64,000 nucleotides of DNA from Kocuria rosea (GTDB taxonomy: Bacteria; Actinomycetota; Actinomycetes; Actinomycetales; Micrococcaceae). Under the pieces are notes generated by a model that made no database searches, was not told the origin of the DNA, and worked only from the letters and a program-made list of their open reading frames with translations. Made by a program: the position numbers and the translations under genes. Of this stretch, positions 53,897 through 63,983 are shown in pieces. Every line of letters starts with the position of its first letter. Positions within the stretch are counted from its first letter, which is position 1. Location of the stretch: positions 102,207 through 166,206 of the forward strand of contig NZ_JAMBOG010000008.1 in the NCBI RefSeq assembly GCF_023715525.1. Reading direction: 5' to 3'.

Positions 53897-54751
53897 GTGA
53901 GGACGCACGGGAGGACGGCGCCGCGGCTCGTGCCGGCGGGCGAGGTCGACCCCGCCGGGCTCGACCGGCTGCTCGACGCCGACCCGGTCGCCCACGCCTT
54001 CGTGGCCGCGCACGTCGCGGCGTACCGGACCGGCACGGGCTCGCGGGTGCCGCCGGTCGTGGGGACCGCGGGCCCCGGCGGCGAGCTGACCGGCGCCTGC
54101 TGGGTCGGCACCAACGTCGTGCCCGTGGCCCTCGACGAGGCCGGCCTCGACCTCGTCGCCGGGCACCTGCGCCGGGGCGGGTCCCGGCACGCGTCCGTCT
54201 TCGGCCCCGCCGAGCTGGTCCTGGGCCTGTGGTCCCGGCTCCAGGGCTCCTGGCCGCGGCCCTTCGACGTCCGGCCCGTCCAGCCGCTGCTGGCCATCGA
54301 CCACGACCCCGCCCCGGAGCCGCACCCGGGGGTGCGGGAGGCGACGGCCGCGGACCTGCCCGCCGTCCTGCCCGCGAGCGCCGCCATGTTCGAGGAGGAG
54401 GTCGGCTACTCCCCGTACACGGGCGGGGACCGCAGCTACCGCGAACGCGTCCGCGGGCTCGTCGAGTCCGGGCGGTGCCTGGTGCTCACCGACGGGTCCG
54501 GCCGCGTCGTGTTCAAGGCCGACCTGGGCTCCGTGGCCCGCGGGGTCGCGCAGGTGCAGGGCGTGTGGGTCGATCCCGCGCGCCGGGGGGAGGGCCTCGC
54601 CGTGCCCTGCATGGCCGCGGCCGTGCGGCTGGCCCGCCGGCACACCCCCGTGGTGAGCCTCTACGTCAACGACTACAACACCCCGGCCCTCGCCACCTAC
54701 CGGCGCGTGGGCTTCGAGCGGGTCGGGACGTTCGCCACGGTCCTGCTCTGA
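53897..54751 (+). CDS. GNAT-family acetyltransferase with N-terminal DUF4081-like domain
   Basis: The 284-residue protein has an N-terminal domain of about 130 residues with DADPVAHAFVAAHVA and ACWVGTNVVPVAL, as in the DUF4081 GNAT group found next to ispG in actinobacteria. A GNAT domain follows from about residue 140. The acetyl-CoA loop is VWVDPARRGEGLAVPCMAAAV near 220, and the C-terminal NDYNTPALATYRRVGFERVG is typical. The substrate is unknown. The start is GTG 53897. Confidence 0.86.
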   Translation: MRTHGRTAPRLVPAGEVDPAGLDRLLDADPVAHAFVAAHVAAYRTGTGSRVPPVVGTAGPGGELTGACWVGTNVVPVALDEAGLDLVAGHLRRGGSRHASVFGPAELVLGLWSRLQGSWPRPFDVRPVQPLLAIDHDPAPEPHPGVREATAADLPAVLPASAAMFEEEVGYSPYTGGDRSYRERVRGLVESGRCLVLTDGSGRVVFKADLGSVARGVAQVQGVWVDPARRGEGLAVPCMAAAVRLARRHTPVVSLYVNDYNTPALATYRRVGFERVGTFATVLL

Positions 54752-54811
54752 GGCCCGCCCGGACCGCCCGGCCCGTCCCGGGACGCGGCACGGGGGCCGG
54801 TGCCGGGGGTG

Positions 54812-54817
54812 TAGATT
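54812..54817 (+). promoter_or_regulatory. -10 box of proS
   Basis: TAGATT lies 93 nt before the GTG of proS. Confidence 0.45.
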
Positions 54818-54910
54818 TGAGCGCAGTTCCCGGCGCCCCCGGCGCCCCACCCCACGACGCCCCGGGCCCGGCAGCACCTCGCCGCGCTCCCCGGGAGAAA
54901 CGGAGCCCTC

Positions 54911-56710
54911 GTGGCGCTGCGCCTCTCCTCCCTGTTCCTGCGGACCCTCCGCGAAGACCCCGTCGACGCCGAGGTGGACAGCCACAAGCTGCTCGTGCGC
55001 GCCGGCTACATCCGCCGGGCCGCCCCCGGGGTCTACACCTGGCTGCCGATGGGGCTGCGGGTGCTGGGGAAGGTCGAGCGGATCGTGCGGGAGGAGATGG
55101 ACGCGATCGGCGCCCAGGAGGTCCACTTCCCGGCCCTGCTGCCGCGCGAGCCCTACGAGGTCACCAACCGGTGGACCGAGTACGGCGAGAACCTCTTCCG
55201 GCTCAAGGACCGCAAGGACGCCGACTACCTCCTCGCGCCCACGCACGAGGAGATGTTCACCCTGCTCGTCAAGGACCTGTACTCCTCCTACAAGGACCTG
55301 CCGGTCACCCTCTACCAGATCCAGAACAAGTACCGGGACGAGGCCCGCCCCCGGGCCGGGCTGCTGCGCGGCCGCGAGTTCATCATGAAGGACTCCTACT
55401 CCTTCGACGTCGACGACGCCGGGCTCGACGAGTCCTACGCCGCCCACCGCGGGGCCTACCTGCGGATCTTCGAGCGCCTCGGCCTGCCTGTTGTGGCCGT
55501 CTCGGCGCAGTCCGGGGCCATGGGCGGGTCCCGCTCCGAGGAGTTCCTGCACCCCACCGAGATCGGCGAGGACACGTTCGTGCGCTCGGCCGGTGGCTAC
55601 GCGGCCAACGTCGAGGCGGTCACCACCGTGGTGCCCGAGGAGCTCGACGTCGCCGCCGCGCCCGAGGCCCGCGTCCTGGAGACCCCCGACAGCACCACCA
55701 TCGACACCCTCGTCGAGCGCTCCAACGAGCTGCACCCCCGCCCCGAGGGCCACTGGACCGCCGCCGACACCCTGAAGAACGTCGTCCTCGTCGTCGTGCT
55801 GCCCGAGGGCGAACGCCGTCTCGTGGCCGTCGGCCTGCCCGGCGACCGCGCCGTCGACCTCAAGCGGGTCGAGGCCGGGATCGGCGCCCTGCTCGGCATC
55901 GCCGGCGAGCTCGTGGTCGAGGCCGCCGGGGAGGCCGACCTCGCGGCCGTCCCGCAGCTCGTCAAGGGCTACATCGGTCCCGGGCTGAGCCCGGACCAGG
56001 CCCTGCTCGGCGAGGAGTCCGCCACCGGCATCAGCTACTTCGTGGACCCGCGCGTGGTCCGCGGCACCCGCTGGGTCACCGGCGCCAACGTGGCCGGCAA
56101 GCACGTCTACGACCTCACGGCCGGGCGCGACTTCACCTGGGACGGCGTCGTGGAGTGCGCCGAGGTCCGCGCGGGCGACCCCGCCCCCGACGGCTCCGGG
56201 CCCCTCGAGGCCGCCCGCGGCATCGAGATGGGCCACATCTTCCAGCTCGGCCGCAAGTACGCCGAGGCGCTCGGGCTGAAGGTCCTGGACCGCAACGGCA
56301 AGCTCGTCACGGTGACGATGGGCTCCTACGGCATCGGCGTCACCCGCGCCGTCGCCGCCCTGGCCGAGGCCTACCACGACGACAGGGGCCTGATCTGGCC
56401 CCGCCAGGTCGCCCCGGCCGACGTCCACGTGGTCGCCACCGGCAAGGGCGCCGAGGTGCTCGAGGAGGCCGAGCGGATCGTGGCCGAGCTCGAGGCCGAG
56501 GGCCTCGAGGTCCTCTTCGACGACCGCCCCAAGGTCTCCCCGGGCGTGAAGTTCGGCGACGCCGAGCTGCTCGGCGTGCCCACCGTCCTGGTGGTGGGCC
56601 GCGGGCTCAAGGACGGCGTCCTCGAGCTCAAGGACCGCGCCGGCGGCGTCGCCCAGGACGTCCCCCGCGAGGGCGTGGCGGCGACCGTGGCCGCCGCCGT
56701 GCGCGGCTGA
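54911..56710 (+). CDS. proS: Prolyl-tRNA synthetase (bacterial type)
   Basis: The 599-residue class II synthetase charges tRNA-Pro. Motif 1 region [20 protein letters not shown] is near residue 37. [19 protein letters not shown] and [20 protein letters not shown] follow, motif 2 is [19 protein letters not shown] near 140, and motif 3 is [14 protein letters not shown] near 475. Between motifs 2 and 3 lies the editing insertion (about 220-400). The anticodon-binding domain ends the protein. GTG 54911 has GGAG upstream. Confidence 0.96.
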   Translation: MALRLSSLFLRTLREDPVDAEVDSHKLLVRAGYIRRAAPGVYTWLPMGLRVLGKVERIVREEMDAIGAQEVHFPALLPREPYEVTNRWTEYGENLFRLKDRKDADYLLAPTHEEMFTLLVKDLYSSYKDLPVTLYQIQNKYRDEARPRAGLLRGREFIMKDSYSFDVDDAGLDESYAAHRGAYLRIFERLGLPVVAVSAQSGAMGGSRSEEFLHPTEIGEDTFVRSAGGYAANVEAVTTVVPEELDVAAAPEARVLETPDSTTIDTLVERSNELHPRPEGHWTAADTLKNVVLVVVLPEGERRLVAVGLPGDRAVDLKRVEAGIGALLGIAGELVVEAAGEADLAAVPQLVKGYIGPGLSPDQALLGEESATGISYFVDPRVVRGTRWVTGANVAGKHVYDLTAGRDFTWDGVVECAEVRAGDPAPDGSGPLEAARGIEMGHIFQLGRKYAEALGLKVLDRNGKLVTVTMGSYGIGVTRAVAALAEAYHDDRGLIWPRQVAPADVHVVATGKGAEVLEEAERIVAELEAEGLEVLFDDRPKVSPGVKFGDAELLGVPTVLVVGRGLKDGVLELKDRAGGVAQDVPREGVAATVAAAVRG

Positions 56711-56715
56711 GCCCC

Positions 56716-57528
56716 GTGGAGCTGCTCGGGGCCTGGCCGGGGACCTCGGGCCTGGAGCAGGTCGACCCCGGCGTCGTGGCGCTGCTCGTCGTGGCCGGCC
56801 TCGCCGCCGGGTTCGTCGACGCCGTCGTGGGCGGCGGCGGGCTGCTGCAGCTGCCCGTGGTGCTCATGGTGCCCGGGATCAGCCCGGTCCAGGCGCTGGC
56901 CACCAACAAGATGGGCTCCGTCTTCGGCACCGCCACGAGCGCGCTGACCTACTACCGGCGCACCTCCCCGGACCTGCGCACCGCCCTGCCCATGGCCGGG
57001 GTCGCGCTGGCCGGAAGCTTCGGCGGGGCGGCGCTCGCGGCCTCCCTGCCGGAGGAGGTGTTCCGCCCGATCATCCTGGCGGCCCTGGCCGCCGTGCTGC
57101 TGTTCACGGTGGCCCAGCCCACCGTCGGCCAGCTCACCGAGCTGCGCCACAGCGGGGCCCGCCACTACGGCACCGCGATGGTGATCGGGACGGTGATCGG
57201 CGTCTACGACGGGGTGATGGGCCCGGGCACGGGCTCCTTCCTCGTCATCGCCATGATCACCCTGCTCGGCTACAGCTTCCTCGCGGCGAGCGCGAAGGCG
57301 AAGATTGTCAACCTCGCCACCAACGTGGGCGCGCTGGTGTTCTTCGTCGGCCACGGCTCGGTGCTGTGGGGCCTGGGGCTGGCCCTGGGCCTGTCCAACA
57401 TGGTGGGCGGCTACCTCGGGGCGCGCACCGCGGTCGCCCGGGGCAGCCGGTTCATCCGGGTGGTCTTCCTCGTGGTCGTCACGGCGCTGATCCTCAAGCT
57501 CGGCGCCGACGTGGCGCGCGGGGCCTGA
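56716..57528 (+). CDS. TauE/SafE-family membrane permease
   Basis: The 270-residue protein has about eight membrane segments and the TauE/SafE repeats: GLAAGFVDAVVGGGGLLQLPVV near residue 28 (quoted in pieces), LATNKMGSVFGTATSALTYYRR near 58, and the second-half copy GVYDGVMGPGTGSFLVIAMI and AKIVNLATNVGALVFF. Family members export sulfite, sulfoacetate or related anions; the substrate here is unknown. GTG 56716 lies 5 bp after the proS stop, so it is probably co-transcribed. It is convergent with the DUF4439 gene, with only 4 bp between the stops. Confidence 0.86.
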   Translation: MELLGAWPGTSGLEQVDPGVVALLVVAGLAAGFVDAVVGGGGLLQLPVVLMVPGISPVQALATNKMGSVFGTATSALTYYRRTSPDLRTALPMAGVALAGSFGGAALAASLPEEVFRPIILAALAAVLLFTVAQPTVGQLTELRHSGARHYGTAMVIGTVIGVYDGVMGPGTGSFLVIAMITLLGYSFLAASAKAKIVNLATNVGALVFFVGHGSVLWGLGLALGLSNMVGGYLGARTAVARGSRFIRVVFLVVVTALILKLGADVARGA

Positions 57529-57532
57529 CCCG

Positions 57533-58534
57533 TCACGGCCCGGCGCCGTCCCCGGCGATCCCCGGCAGGGCGTCGACCTCGCCCGTGAGCCCCGCCCGCA
57601 CGCCGCCGGCCTGCTCGAGCGCGGCGAGCGCCCAGCACCGGGTCCCGGCCCCGGCGTGGCCGAGCACGTGCGCGGCCGCGGCCTGCACGTCGGCCGCCGC
57701 CGTCGCCGCGGCCGCACCGGGGTGCTCGGCGGCCCCGTCCGGGAGCACGTACGCGCCCGCCGGCAGGCCCGGCTCGGCCGCCAGCACGCCGCGGGCGACG
57801 GGGCCCGCGAGCAGCCGCCGGGTCCGCGCGGCGGCGTCGTCCAGGGCCGCGGCCGAGGGGGATCCCGCCGGGGCGAGCTCGGCGCGCGCGGACAGCGCCT
57901 CGAAGGCGTAGCCGGCCCGGTCCAGCGCCGACCACAGCACGGTGCCCGCCGCCGGCCCCCCGCGGTCCGTCGCGCCCCCGTCCGTCGCGTCCTCGTCCGC
58001 AGTGCTCTTCTCGTCCGCAGTGCTCTTCTCGTCCGCAGTGCTCTCGTCCGGGGCGCACAGCGCGCCGGAGGGCGGGGGAGCGGCGGGCCGCCCCGCGAGC
58101 TGCCGGGCCGTCGTGGCGCGGGAGGCCGCGGCCGCGGCGAGCACCCGGGCCAGGGCGGGATCGGCCACCGCGAGGGCGTCGTCGGCCAGCGTCCGGGCCG
58201 AGGCCGCAAGGACCTCGGGCGCCGGGCCGGCCGGTGCGCCCGGGCGCTGCTCCCGCGCCGCGGCCGCCGCGCGGTCGCCGGGGGCCGGGGCGAGGGCCCC
58301 GAGCTGGCGCCGCAGGTCCTCGCGCACCGCGGCCTGCTGCTCCGCGTCCAGCGCCGCCAGGGACGGGCCGCCGAGCAGGGCCTCGGTGCGCCGCCAGGCG
58401 TCGGCCCGGGCGAGCTCGTCCGCGGGCACCGGGCGCCCGGCCTCGAGCCACCAGCCGCCCGCGGCGCCGCTGCCGAGCAGGAGCGCCAGCACGGCCGGCA
58501 GGGCCCACCGGGCGGGCGTGGGGCGCTGCGTCAC
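57533..58534 (-). CDS. DUF4439-domain (ferritin-like) protein, probably membrane-anchored or secreted
   Basis: The 333-residue protein has an N-terminal hydrophobic segment (WALPAVLALLLGSGAAGGWW), then an Ala-rich helical region, an acidic linker with near-perfect STADEK repeats near 165-182, and a C-terminal ferritin-like helical domain of the DUF4439 type (about 195-310). No lipobox Cys is seen, so it should be an anchored or exported protein. GTG 58534 has CAGGAG 9 nt upstream. It is divergent from rimP. DUF4439 genes next to rimP are usual in actinobacteria; function unknown. Confidence 0.72.
   Translation of the reverse strand: MTQRPTPARWALPAVLALLLGSGAAGGWWLEAGRPVPADELARADAWRRTEALLGGPSLAALDAEQQAAVREDLRRQLGALAPAPGDRAAAAAREQRPGAPAGPAPEVLAASARTLADDALAVADPALARVLAAAAASRATTARQLAGRPAAPPPSGALCAPDESTADEKSTADEKSTADEDATDGGATDRGGPAAGTVLWSALDRAGYAFEALSARAELAPAGSPSAAALDDAAARTRRLLAGPVARGVLAAEPGLPAGAYVLPDGAAEHPGAAAATAAADVQAAAAHVLGHAGAGTRCWALAALEQAGGVRAGLTGEVDALPGIAGDGAGP
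57993..58043. repeat. 18-bp tandem repeat inside the DUF4439 gene
   Basis: TCGTCCGCAGTGCTCTTC occurs perfectly at 57993-58010 and 58011-58028 and in part at 58029-58043. On the coding strand it gives STADEK units. Confidence 0.9.
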
Positions 58535-58591
58535 CGGGCGGCTCCTGGGGGCGGTGATCGGGATGGGGGAATCGGCGGTCCGGGTCCATCA

Positions 58592-58597
58592 TAGGAT
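58592..58597 (+). promoter_or_regulatory. -10 box of rimP
   Basis: TAGGAT lies 44 nt before the rimP GTG. Confidence 0.45.
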
Positions 58598-58641
58598 TTC
58601 CAGGACCGTTCCCCGCCCGTCCCGACCCCGCAGGAGCCCCC

Positions 58642-59160
58642 GTGAGCGAGCACAGCACCACCGGACCCGACGACCGTCAGCGACTGGCCGAGCTGCTCGG
58701 CCCCGTGGTGGAGGAGGCGGGGCTCGTCCTGGAGGACGTGGCCCTGAAGACCAACAGCACGGGACTGGTCCTGCAGGTGCTGGTCGACCTGCCCGAGGAC
58801 CGCACCGACAGCGTGGACCTGGACCGGGTCGCCGAGGTCGCCCGCGCCCTGTCCGACGCCCTGGACCGGGACGACCCCGTGCCCGGCTCCGCCTACGAGC
58901 TGGAGGTCTCCTCGCCGGGCGCCACCCGGGAGCTCGTGGCGCCCCGGCACTGGCGGCGCTCCGTCGGCCGGCTCGTGCGGGTCACGCCCGTGGAGGGCGA
59001 GAAGTTCACGGCCCGGCTGCTGGAGGTGGGCGAGGACGGCGTCGTCCTGCAGCGCAGCCACCAGGCCAAGAAGGGGATGCCGCCGCGCCTGCTGGACCCC
59101 GAGCGCTGGGCGTTCGAGGCCGTGCGGCGCGCCAAGGTCGAGGTCGAGTTCACGGACTGA
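58642..59160 (+). CDS. rimP: Ribosome maturation factor RimP
   Basis: The 172-residue protein is needed for 30S subunit maturation. The N-terminal domain has VVEEAGLVLEDVALK, then VDLDRVAEVARALSDALD and the conserved YELEVSSPGATREL near residue 85-98. The C-terminal Sm-like domain begins near RLVRVTPVEGEKF. GTG 58642 has CAGGAG 5 nt upstream. It leads the rimP-nusA-ylxR-infB cluster. Confidence 0.95.
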   Translation: MSEHSTTGPDDRQRLAELLGPVVEEAGLVLEDVALKTNSTGLVLQVLVDLPEDRTDSVDLDRVAEVARALSDALDRDDPVPGSAYELEVSSPGATRELVAPRHWRRSVGRLVRVTPVEGEKFTARLLEVGEDGVVLQRSHQAKKGMPPRLLDPERWAFEAVRRAKVEVEFTD

Positions 59161-59347
59161 GCGGCCACCCGCCGCGGGTGCGAGTGTAAGATGTGCCGTT
59201 GACACCGCCGCGCCCCCGGCGCCGCGGTGGGCAGTGCGACGACAACCGAGTGCAACGACAACAGTGCGAACATGACCCGTGGCAGCGCTCCGTCCCCGTG
59301 ACGGTGCGCTGTTTCGTCCCCGGGGTCGACAGTGAGGAAGGCCGGAC
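59161..59347 (+). promoter_or_regulatory. rimP-nusA gap with a nusA promoter
   Basis: The 187-bp gap has TAAGAT at 59187-59192 as a likely -10 box and the Shine-Dalgarno AGGAAGG just before nusA. No gene is seen. Confidence 0.45.
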
Positions 59348-60328
59348 ATGGACATCGATATGAGCACCCTCCGACTGCTGGAGCGTGAGCGCGACATCCC
59401 CGTGGACCTGCTCATCCCCACCATCGAGCAGGCCCTGCTGCTGGCCTACCAGAAGACCCCCGGCGCGCTGCCGGGCGCCCGGGCGCAGATCGAGCGCAAG
59501 ACCGGCCACGTCACCATCTGGGCGCCCGAGCTCGACGAGGACGGCACCGCGGTGGGGGAGTTCGACGACACCCCGGCCGGCTTCGGGCGGATCGCCGCGT
59601 CCACGGCCCGGCAGGTCATCCTGCAGCGGCTGCGCGACGTCGAGGACGACGCCGTGCTCGGGCACTTCAAGGGCCGGGAGGGCGAGATCGTCTCCGGGCA
59701 GATCCAGCAGGGCCACAACCCGCACATGGTGCAGGTCGACCTCGGGACGGTGGAGGGCGTGCTGCCCCCGCACGAGCAGGCCCCCGGCGAGAAGTACCCC
59801 CACGGCGCCCGCATCCGCGCGTTCGTCGTCGAGGTCAAGCGCGGGATGAAGGGCCCCTCCATCACGCTCTCCCGCTCGCACCCGGACCTGGTGCGCCGGC
59901 TGTTCGAGATGGAGGTCCCCGAGATCGCCGACGGCTCGGTCGAGATCATGGCGATCGCCCGCGAGGCCGGGCACCGCACCAAGATCGCGGTGCGCGCCAC
60001 CAAGCAGGGGATCAACGCGAAGGGCGCGTGCATCGGCGAGATGGGCTCCCGCGTGCGCGCGGTGATGAACGAGCTGCACGACGAGAAGATCGACATCGTG
60101 GACTGGTCCGAGGACCCCGCCCGGTTCATCGCCAGCGCCCTGTCCCCGTCGAAGGTCACCCGGGTGCAGGTGCTCGACGAGCGCGCCCGGTCCTCCCGCG
60201 CCGTCGTGCCCGACACCCAGTTGTCCCTGGCCATCGGCAAGGAGGGCCAGAACGCCCGCCTCGCCGCCAAGCTCACCGGGTGGCGGATCGACATCGTTTC
60301 CGAGTCCAAGGCCGCCGCCCGCGACTGA
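59348..60328 (+). CDS. nusA: Transcription termination/antitermination factor NusA
   Basis: The 326-residue factor binds RNA polymerase and nascent RNA. It has an N-terminal polymerase-binding domain (residues 1-105), an S1 domain at about 108-180 ([19 protein letters not shown]), and two KH domains ([21 protein letters not shown] and [21 protein letters not shown] in part). It lacks the C-terminal acidic repeats of E. coli NusA, which is normal in actinobacteria. Confidence 0.96.
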   Translation: MDIDMSTLRLLERERDIPVDLLIPTIEQALLLAYQKTPGALPGARAQIERKTGHVTIWAPELDEDGTAVGEFDDTPAGFGRIAASTARQVILQRLRDVEDDAVLGHFKGREGEIVSGQIQQGHNPHMVQVDLGTVEGVLPPHEQAPGEKYPHGARIRAFVVEVKRGMKGPSITLSRSHPDLVRRLFEMEVPEIADGSVEIMAIAREAGHRTKIAVRATKQGINAKGACIGEMGSRVRAVMNELHDEKIDIVDWSEDPARFIASALSPSKVTRVQVLDERARSSRAVVPDTQLSLAIGKEGQNARLAAKLTGWRIDIVSESKAAARD

Positions 60329-60412
60329 CGCCCGTTCCGCCCCGCTCCCCGGCCGCCGCCCGCGCCGGGGCGCCCCCGCGTGCCCGGATTCGGTCCCCGG
60401 GCCGCGCCGCGA

Positions 60413-60418
60413 TAGACT
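60413..60418 (+). promoter_or_regulatory. -10 box of ylxR-infB
   Basis: TAGACT lies 99 nt before the ylxR start, in the 189-bp gap after nusA. Confidence 0.5.
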
Positions 60419-60517
60419 GGACAGCGGTCAGACCGTTGGTGGTCCCTGTCCGGCGCCGGGTGAGCGCGCCGCGGGGCGTTTCCGGCGTCCCGGCGCGAGA
60501 CGAGGAGTACGACGCGA

Positions 60518-60928
60518 GTGAGTGCAGACTCCCGCCGCACGTGCGTCGGATGCCGGACCACCGAACACCCTGACCAGCTCGTACGTGTGGCGACCGAGAC
60601 GTCCGGGAACGGCCCCAGGGCCGTCCTCGACCGGACCGGCCGCCTCGGCGGTCGTGGAGCCTGGCTCCACCCCTCCCTCGAGTGCCTGGACACGGCCCTG
60701 CGCCGGCGCGCCTTCCAGCGCGCGTTCCGGGGACCCGTGGACGCCGAGGGGATCGCCCCCGCACTGGGCGCCCTGCTGTCCTCGCGGACGGCCCGGCGCC
60801 CGGGCGCACGAGTGCCGACCACGGCCGTCCCCGGACGGCAGCCCGCGCGGTCCGACCGGACCGGAGACCACGTCCCCTCGCGGGTCGGAACTGGAAAGCG
60901 AGTCAGAGAACCCATGGAAAACCGATGA
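60518..60928 (+). CDS. ylxR: YlxR-family (DUF448) RNA-binding protein
   Basis: The 136-residue small basic protein opens RRTCVGCRTTEHPDQLVRVA, the YlxR signature, and has GRGAWLHPSLECLDTALRRRAFQRAF. It has a C-terminal extension of about 45 residues rich in Arg, Pro and Thr that is beyond the usual 90. YlxR is linked to RNase P RNA or to ribosome function in other bacteria. GTG 60518 has GAGGAG 10 nt upstream. It lies between nusA and infB as usual. Confidence 0.92.
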   Translation: MSADSRRTCVGCRTTEHPDQLVRVATETSGNGPRAVLDRTGRLGGRGAWLHPSLECLDTALRRRAFQRAFRGPVDAEGIAPALGALLSSRTARRPGARVPTTAVPGRQPARSDRTGDHVPSRVGTGKRVREPMENR

Positions 60929-61073
60929 GTGCCCAGCGATGAGTGCTTCGTTGTGCTCTGCCAGCGGCCTCCCGCGTCCCCGCGCCGTCCTCGACGGCCG
61001 GGAGGACTCCGGGAGCCTCAACGGAAAATAAGTGGTTCGTGCCTGTTTCGGTGCGAACCGAGACAGGAGAGAA
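60929..61073 (+). promoter_or_regulatory. infB leader with hairpin at the ribosome binding site
   Basis: CCTGTTTCGGT (61042-61052) pairs with ACCGAGACAGG (61057-61067), with one wobble and loop GCGA. The stem includes the AGG of the Shine-Dalgarno AGGAG (61065-61069), 4 nt before the GTG of infB. It could limit translation until it is opened. Whether it regulates is untested. Confidence 0.55.
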
Positions 61074-63947
61074 GTGGCCAAGCCCCGCGTTCACGAGCTC
61101 GCGAAAGAGCTCGGAATAACGTCCAAAGAAGCGATCACCACGCTTCAGTCCCTGGGTGAGTTCGTCCGAGGTGCGTCCTCGACCGTCGAGCCCCCCGTCG
61201 CCAAGAAGCTGCGCTCCGCGTTCGCCGGTAAGGCGGACAAGGGCGCCGCCCCGGCGCGCCCGGCCGAGAGCCGTGCGTCCGCCGCGCCCCGCCCGGGCAC
61301 GGGCCCCAAGCCCGGCACCCGCCCCGGCGCCCCGGCCAAGCCCAGCACCGCCGCGCCCGCCCCGGCCGCGGCGCCGGCCGAGCGGCCGGCCCCGCGCGCC
61401 CAGCAGCCGTCCGCGGCTGCGCGTCCCGCCGCCGAGCGCCCGGCCTCCCCGGGCGCCAAGGCCCCGGGGTCCGCCCCGCGGCCCGGCAACAACCCGTTCT
61501 CCAGCCAGCAGGGCATGTCCCGCGGGCAGGGTGCGCCCCGTCCCGGTGCCGCCGCCCCGCGGCCCGGTGCTGCCGCGCCCCGTCCGGGTGCCGACGCCCC
61601 GCGGCCCGGTGCCGCCGCCCCGCGCCCGGGTGCTGCCGCGCCCCGTCCGGGCTCGGCGGCCCCGCGTCCCGGTGCTCCCCGTCCGGCCGGTCCCCGTCCG
61701 GGCAACAACCCGTTCGCGGCCCAGCAGGGCATGCGCTCCGGGCGGCCGGAGCGCCAGGGCGGTCCCCGTCCCCAGGGCCAGGGCGGCCCCCGTCCGCAGG
61801 GCCAGGGCGGTCCCCGTCCCCAGGGCGGTCCCCGCCCCGGCGGGCCGCGCCCCAGCCCCAACATGATGCCCGGCCACACCTCCGGCGTCGCCCCGATCGG
61901 TTCGCGCCCCGCCGGCGGCGCGGGCGGTCCCCGTCGCGGCGGTCCCGGCGGTGGTGCTGCGGGCGGCGGGTTCTCCCGTCCCGGCGGCGGCCCCGGCCGC
62001 GGCGGCCGCGGCGGCACCCAGGGCGCCTTCGGGCGCGGCGGTGCGCGCGGCAAGCAGCGCAAGTCGAAGCGGGCGAAGCGCCAGGAGCTCGAGCAGATGA
62101 AGGCCCCGACCGTCGGTGGCGTCTCCGTTCCCCACGGCGACGGCACCACGGTCGTGCGGCTGCGCCGCGGCGCGTCGCTGACGGACTTCGCGGAGAAGAT
62201 CAACGCGAACCCGGCCTCGCTGGTGACCGTGCTCATCCACCTCGGTGAGATGGCGACCCAGACGCAGTCGCTGGACGAGGAGACGTTCCAGCTGCTGGGC
62301 GCCGAGCTCGGCTACCAGATCCAGGTCGTCTCCCCGGAGGACGAGGAGCGCGAGCTCTTCGAGTCCTTCGACATCGACCTGGACGCCGAGGCCGCGGCCG
62401 AGGGCGAGGACGTCCTCGAGGCCCGCCCGCCGGTCGTGACCGTGATGGGTCACGTCGACCACGGCAAGACCCGCCTGCTCGACGCCATCCGCAACACCAA
62501 GGTGATCGAGGGGGAGGCCGGTGGCATCACTCAGCACATCGGCGCCTACCAGATCAGCACCGAGGTGGACGGCGAGGAGCGGCAGATCACGTTCATCGAC
62601 ACCCCGGGCCACGAGGCGTTCACCGCCATGCGTGCCCGTGGTGCCCAGGTGACCGACATCGCCGTGCTCGTGGTCGCCGCCGACGACGGCGTCATGCCGC
62701 AGACGGTCGAGGCGCTCAACCACGCGCAGGCGGCCGGCGTGCCGATCGTCGTCGCGGTGAACAAGATCGACAAGCCCGAGGCGAACCCGGAGAAGATCCG
62801 CGGCCAGCTCACCGAGTACGGCCTGGTCCCCGAGGAGTACGGCGGCGACACCATGTTCGTCGACGTCTCCGCGCGCCAGAACCTGCATATCGACGACCTG
62901 CTCGACGCGGTGATCCTGACCGCGGACGGCGCCCTCGAGCTGCTGGCGAACCCGAACAAGGACGCCCGCGGCGTGGCCATCGAGGCCAACCTCGACAAGG
63001 GCCGCGGCGCGGTCTCGACCGTGCTCGTGCAGTCGGGCACGCTGGAGGTCGGCGACGCGATCGTCGCCGGCGGCGCGTACGGCCGCGTGCGGGCCATGTT
63101 CGACGAGAACGGCAAGCCCGTGGAGTCGGCCGGTCCCTCGCGCCCCGTGCAGGTGCTCGGGCTCAACTCGGTGCCCCGGGCGGGCGACACCTTCCTCGCC
63201 ACCGAGGAGGAGCGCACCGCGCGCCAGATCGCCGAGAAGCGCCAGGCCGCGGACCGCAACGCCCAGCTCGCGAAGCGCCGCAAGCGGATCACCCTCGAGT
63301 CCTTCGACGAGGCGGTGGCCGCGGGCAAGATCGACACGCTCAACCTCATCATCAAGGGCGACGTGTCCGGTGCCGTCGAGGCGCTCGAGGACTCGCTGCT
63401 CAAGATCGACGTGGGCGACGAGGTCCAGCTGCGCGTCATCCACCGCGGTGTCGGTGCGATCACCCAGAACGACGTCAACCTGGCGACCGTGGACAACGCG
63501 GTCATCATCGGCTTCAACGTCCGCCCCGCCGAGCGCGTGGCGGAGCTGGCCGACCGCGAGGGCGTCGAGATGAAGTTCTACTCGGTGATCTACAACGCCA
63601 TCGACGAGGTCGAGAGCGCGCTCAAGGGCATGCTCAAGCCGGAGTACGAGGAGGTGGCGCTCGGCACCGCCGAGATCCGCGAGGTGTACCGCTCCTCGAA
63701 GTGGGGCAACATCGCGGGTGCCTACATCACCAAGGGCGTCATCCGCCGCAACGCCAAGGCCCGGCTGGTCCGGGACGGCAGCGTGGTCGCGGACAACCTC
63801 TCGATCGACTCGCTGCGCCGGTTCAAGGACGACGCGACGGAAGTCCGCGAGGGCTACGAGTGCGGTATCGGGCTCGGCTCCTTCAACGACATCCACGAGG
63901 GCGACCTCATCGAGACGTGGGAGATGCGCGAGAAGCCGCGCGCCTGA
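61074..63947 (+). CDS. infB: Translation initiation factor IF-2
   Basis: The 957-residue GTPase brings initiator tRNA to the ribosome. The N-terminal IF2_N domain is [21 protein letters not shown] long Pro/Arg/Gly/Ala-rich linker runs from about residue 65 to 335 with eight-residue [12 protein letters not shown] and QGQGGPRP repeats. The G domain has G1 [12 protein letters not shown] near 459, G3 DTPGHEAF near 508 and G4 NKID near 562. Domains II-IV follow to the end. Start GTG 61074 fits the conserved N-terminus and a Shine-Dalgarno AGGAG, in preference to GTG 61032. Confidence 0.97.
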   Translation: MAKPRVHELAKELGITSKEAITTLQSLGEFVRGASSTVEPPVAKKLRSAFAGKADKGAAPARPAESRASAAPRPGTGPKPGTRPGAPAKPSTAAPAPAAAPAERPAPRAQQPSAAARPAAERPASPGAKAPGSAPRPGNNPFSSQQGMSRGQGAPRPGAAAPRPGAAAPRPGADAPRPGAAAPRPGAAAPRPGSAAPRPGAPRPAGPRPGNNPFAAQQGMRSGRPERQGGPRPQGQGGPRPQGQGGPRPQGGPRPGGPRPSPNMMPGHTSGVAPIGSRPAGGAGGPRRGGPGGGAAGGGFSRPGGGPGRGGRGGTQGAFGRGGARGKQRKSKRAKRQELEQMKAPTVGGVSVPHGDGTTVVRLRRGASLTDFAEKINANPASLVTVLIHLGEMATQTQSLDEETFQLLGAELGYQIQVVSPEDEERELFESFDIDLDAEAAAEGEDVLEARPPVVTVMGHVDHGKTRLLDAIRNTKVIEGEAGGITQHIGAYQISTEVDGEERQITFIDTPGHEAFTAMRARGAQVTDIAVLVVAADDGVMPQTVEALNHAQAAGVPIVVAVNKIDKPEANPEKIRGQLTEYGLVPEEYGGDTMFVDVSARQNLHIDDLLDAVILTADGALELLANPNKDARGVAIEANLDKGRGAVSTVLVQSGTLEVGDAIVAGGAYGRVRAMFDENGKPVESAGPSRPVQVLGLNSVPRAGDTFLATEEERTARQIAEKRQAADRNAQLAKRRKRITLESFDEAVAAGKIDTLNLIIKGDVSGAVEALEDSLLKIDVGDEVQLRVIHRGVGAITQNDVNLATVDNAVIIGFNVRPAERVAELADREGVEMKFYSVIYNAIDEVESALKGMLKPEYEEVALGTAEIREVYRSSKWGNIAGAYITKGVIRRNAKARLVRDGSVVADNLSIDSLRRFKDDATEVREGYECGIGLGSFNDIHEGDLIETWEMREKPRA
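61533..61850. repeat. Low-complexity repeats in the IF-2 linker
   Basis: A 24-bp-period array (61533 to about 61690) encodes [12 protein letters not shown] units, and a second array (about 61757-61850) encodes [12 protein letters not shown] units. Copies are imperfect. This is a normal feature of actinobacterial IF-2. Confidence 0.85.
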
Positions 63948-63954
63948 CCCGTCC

Positions 63955-63983
63955 CGGGCCCCGCACCGCGCGTGCGGGGCCCG
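63955..63983 (+). terminator. Terminator after infB
   Basis: A perfect 12-bp stem around the loop CGCGC starts 7 bp after the infB stop, near the window end. If it works, rbfA or other downstream genes have their own promoter. Confidence 0.75.

Noticed and set aside
61533..61850. CRISPR-like array
   Set aside because: The repeats are in frame inside infB, imperfect, with no spacers and no cas genes; they encode the IF-2 linker.
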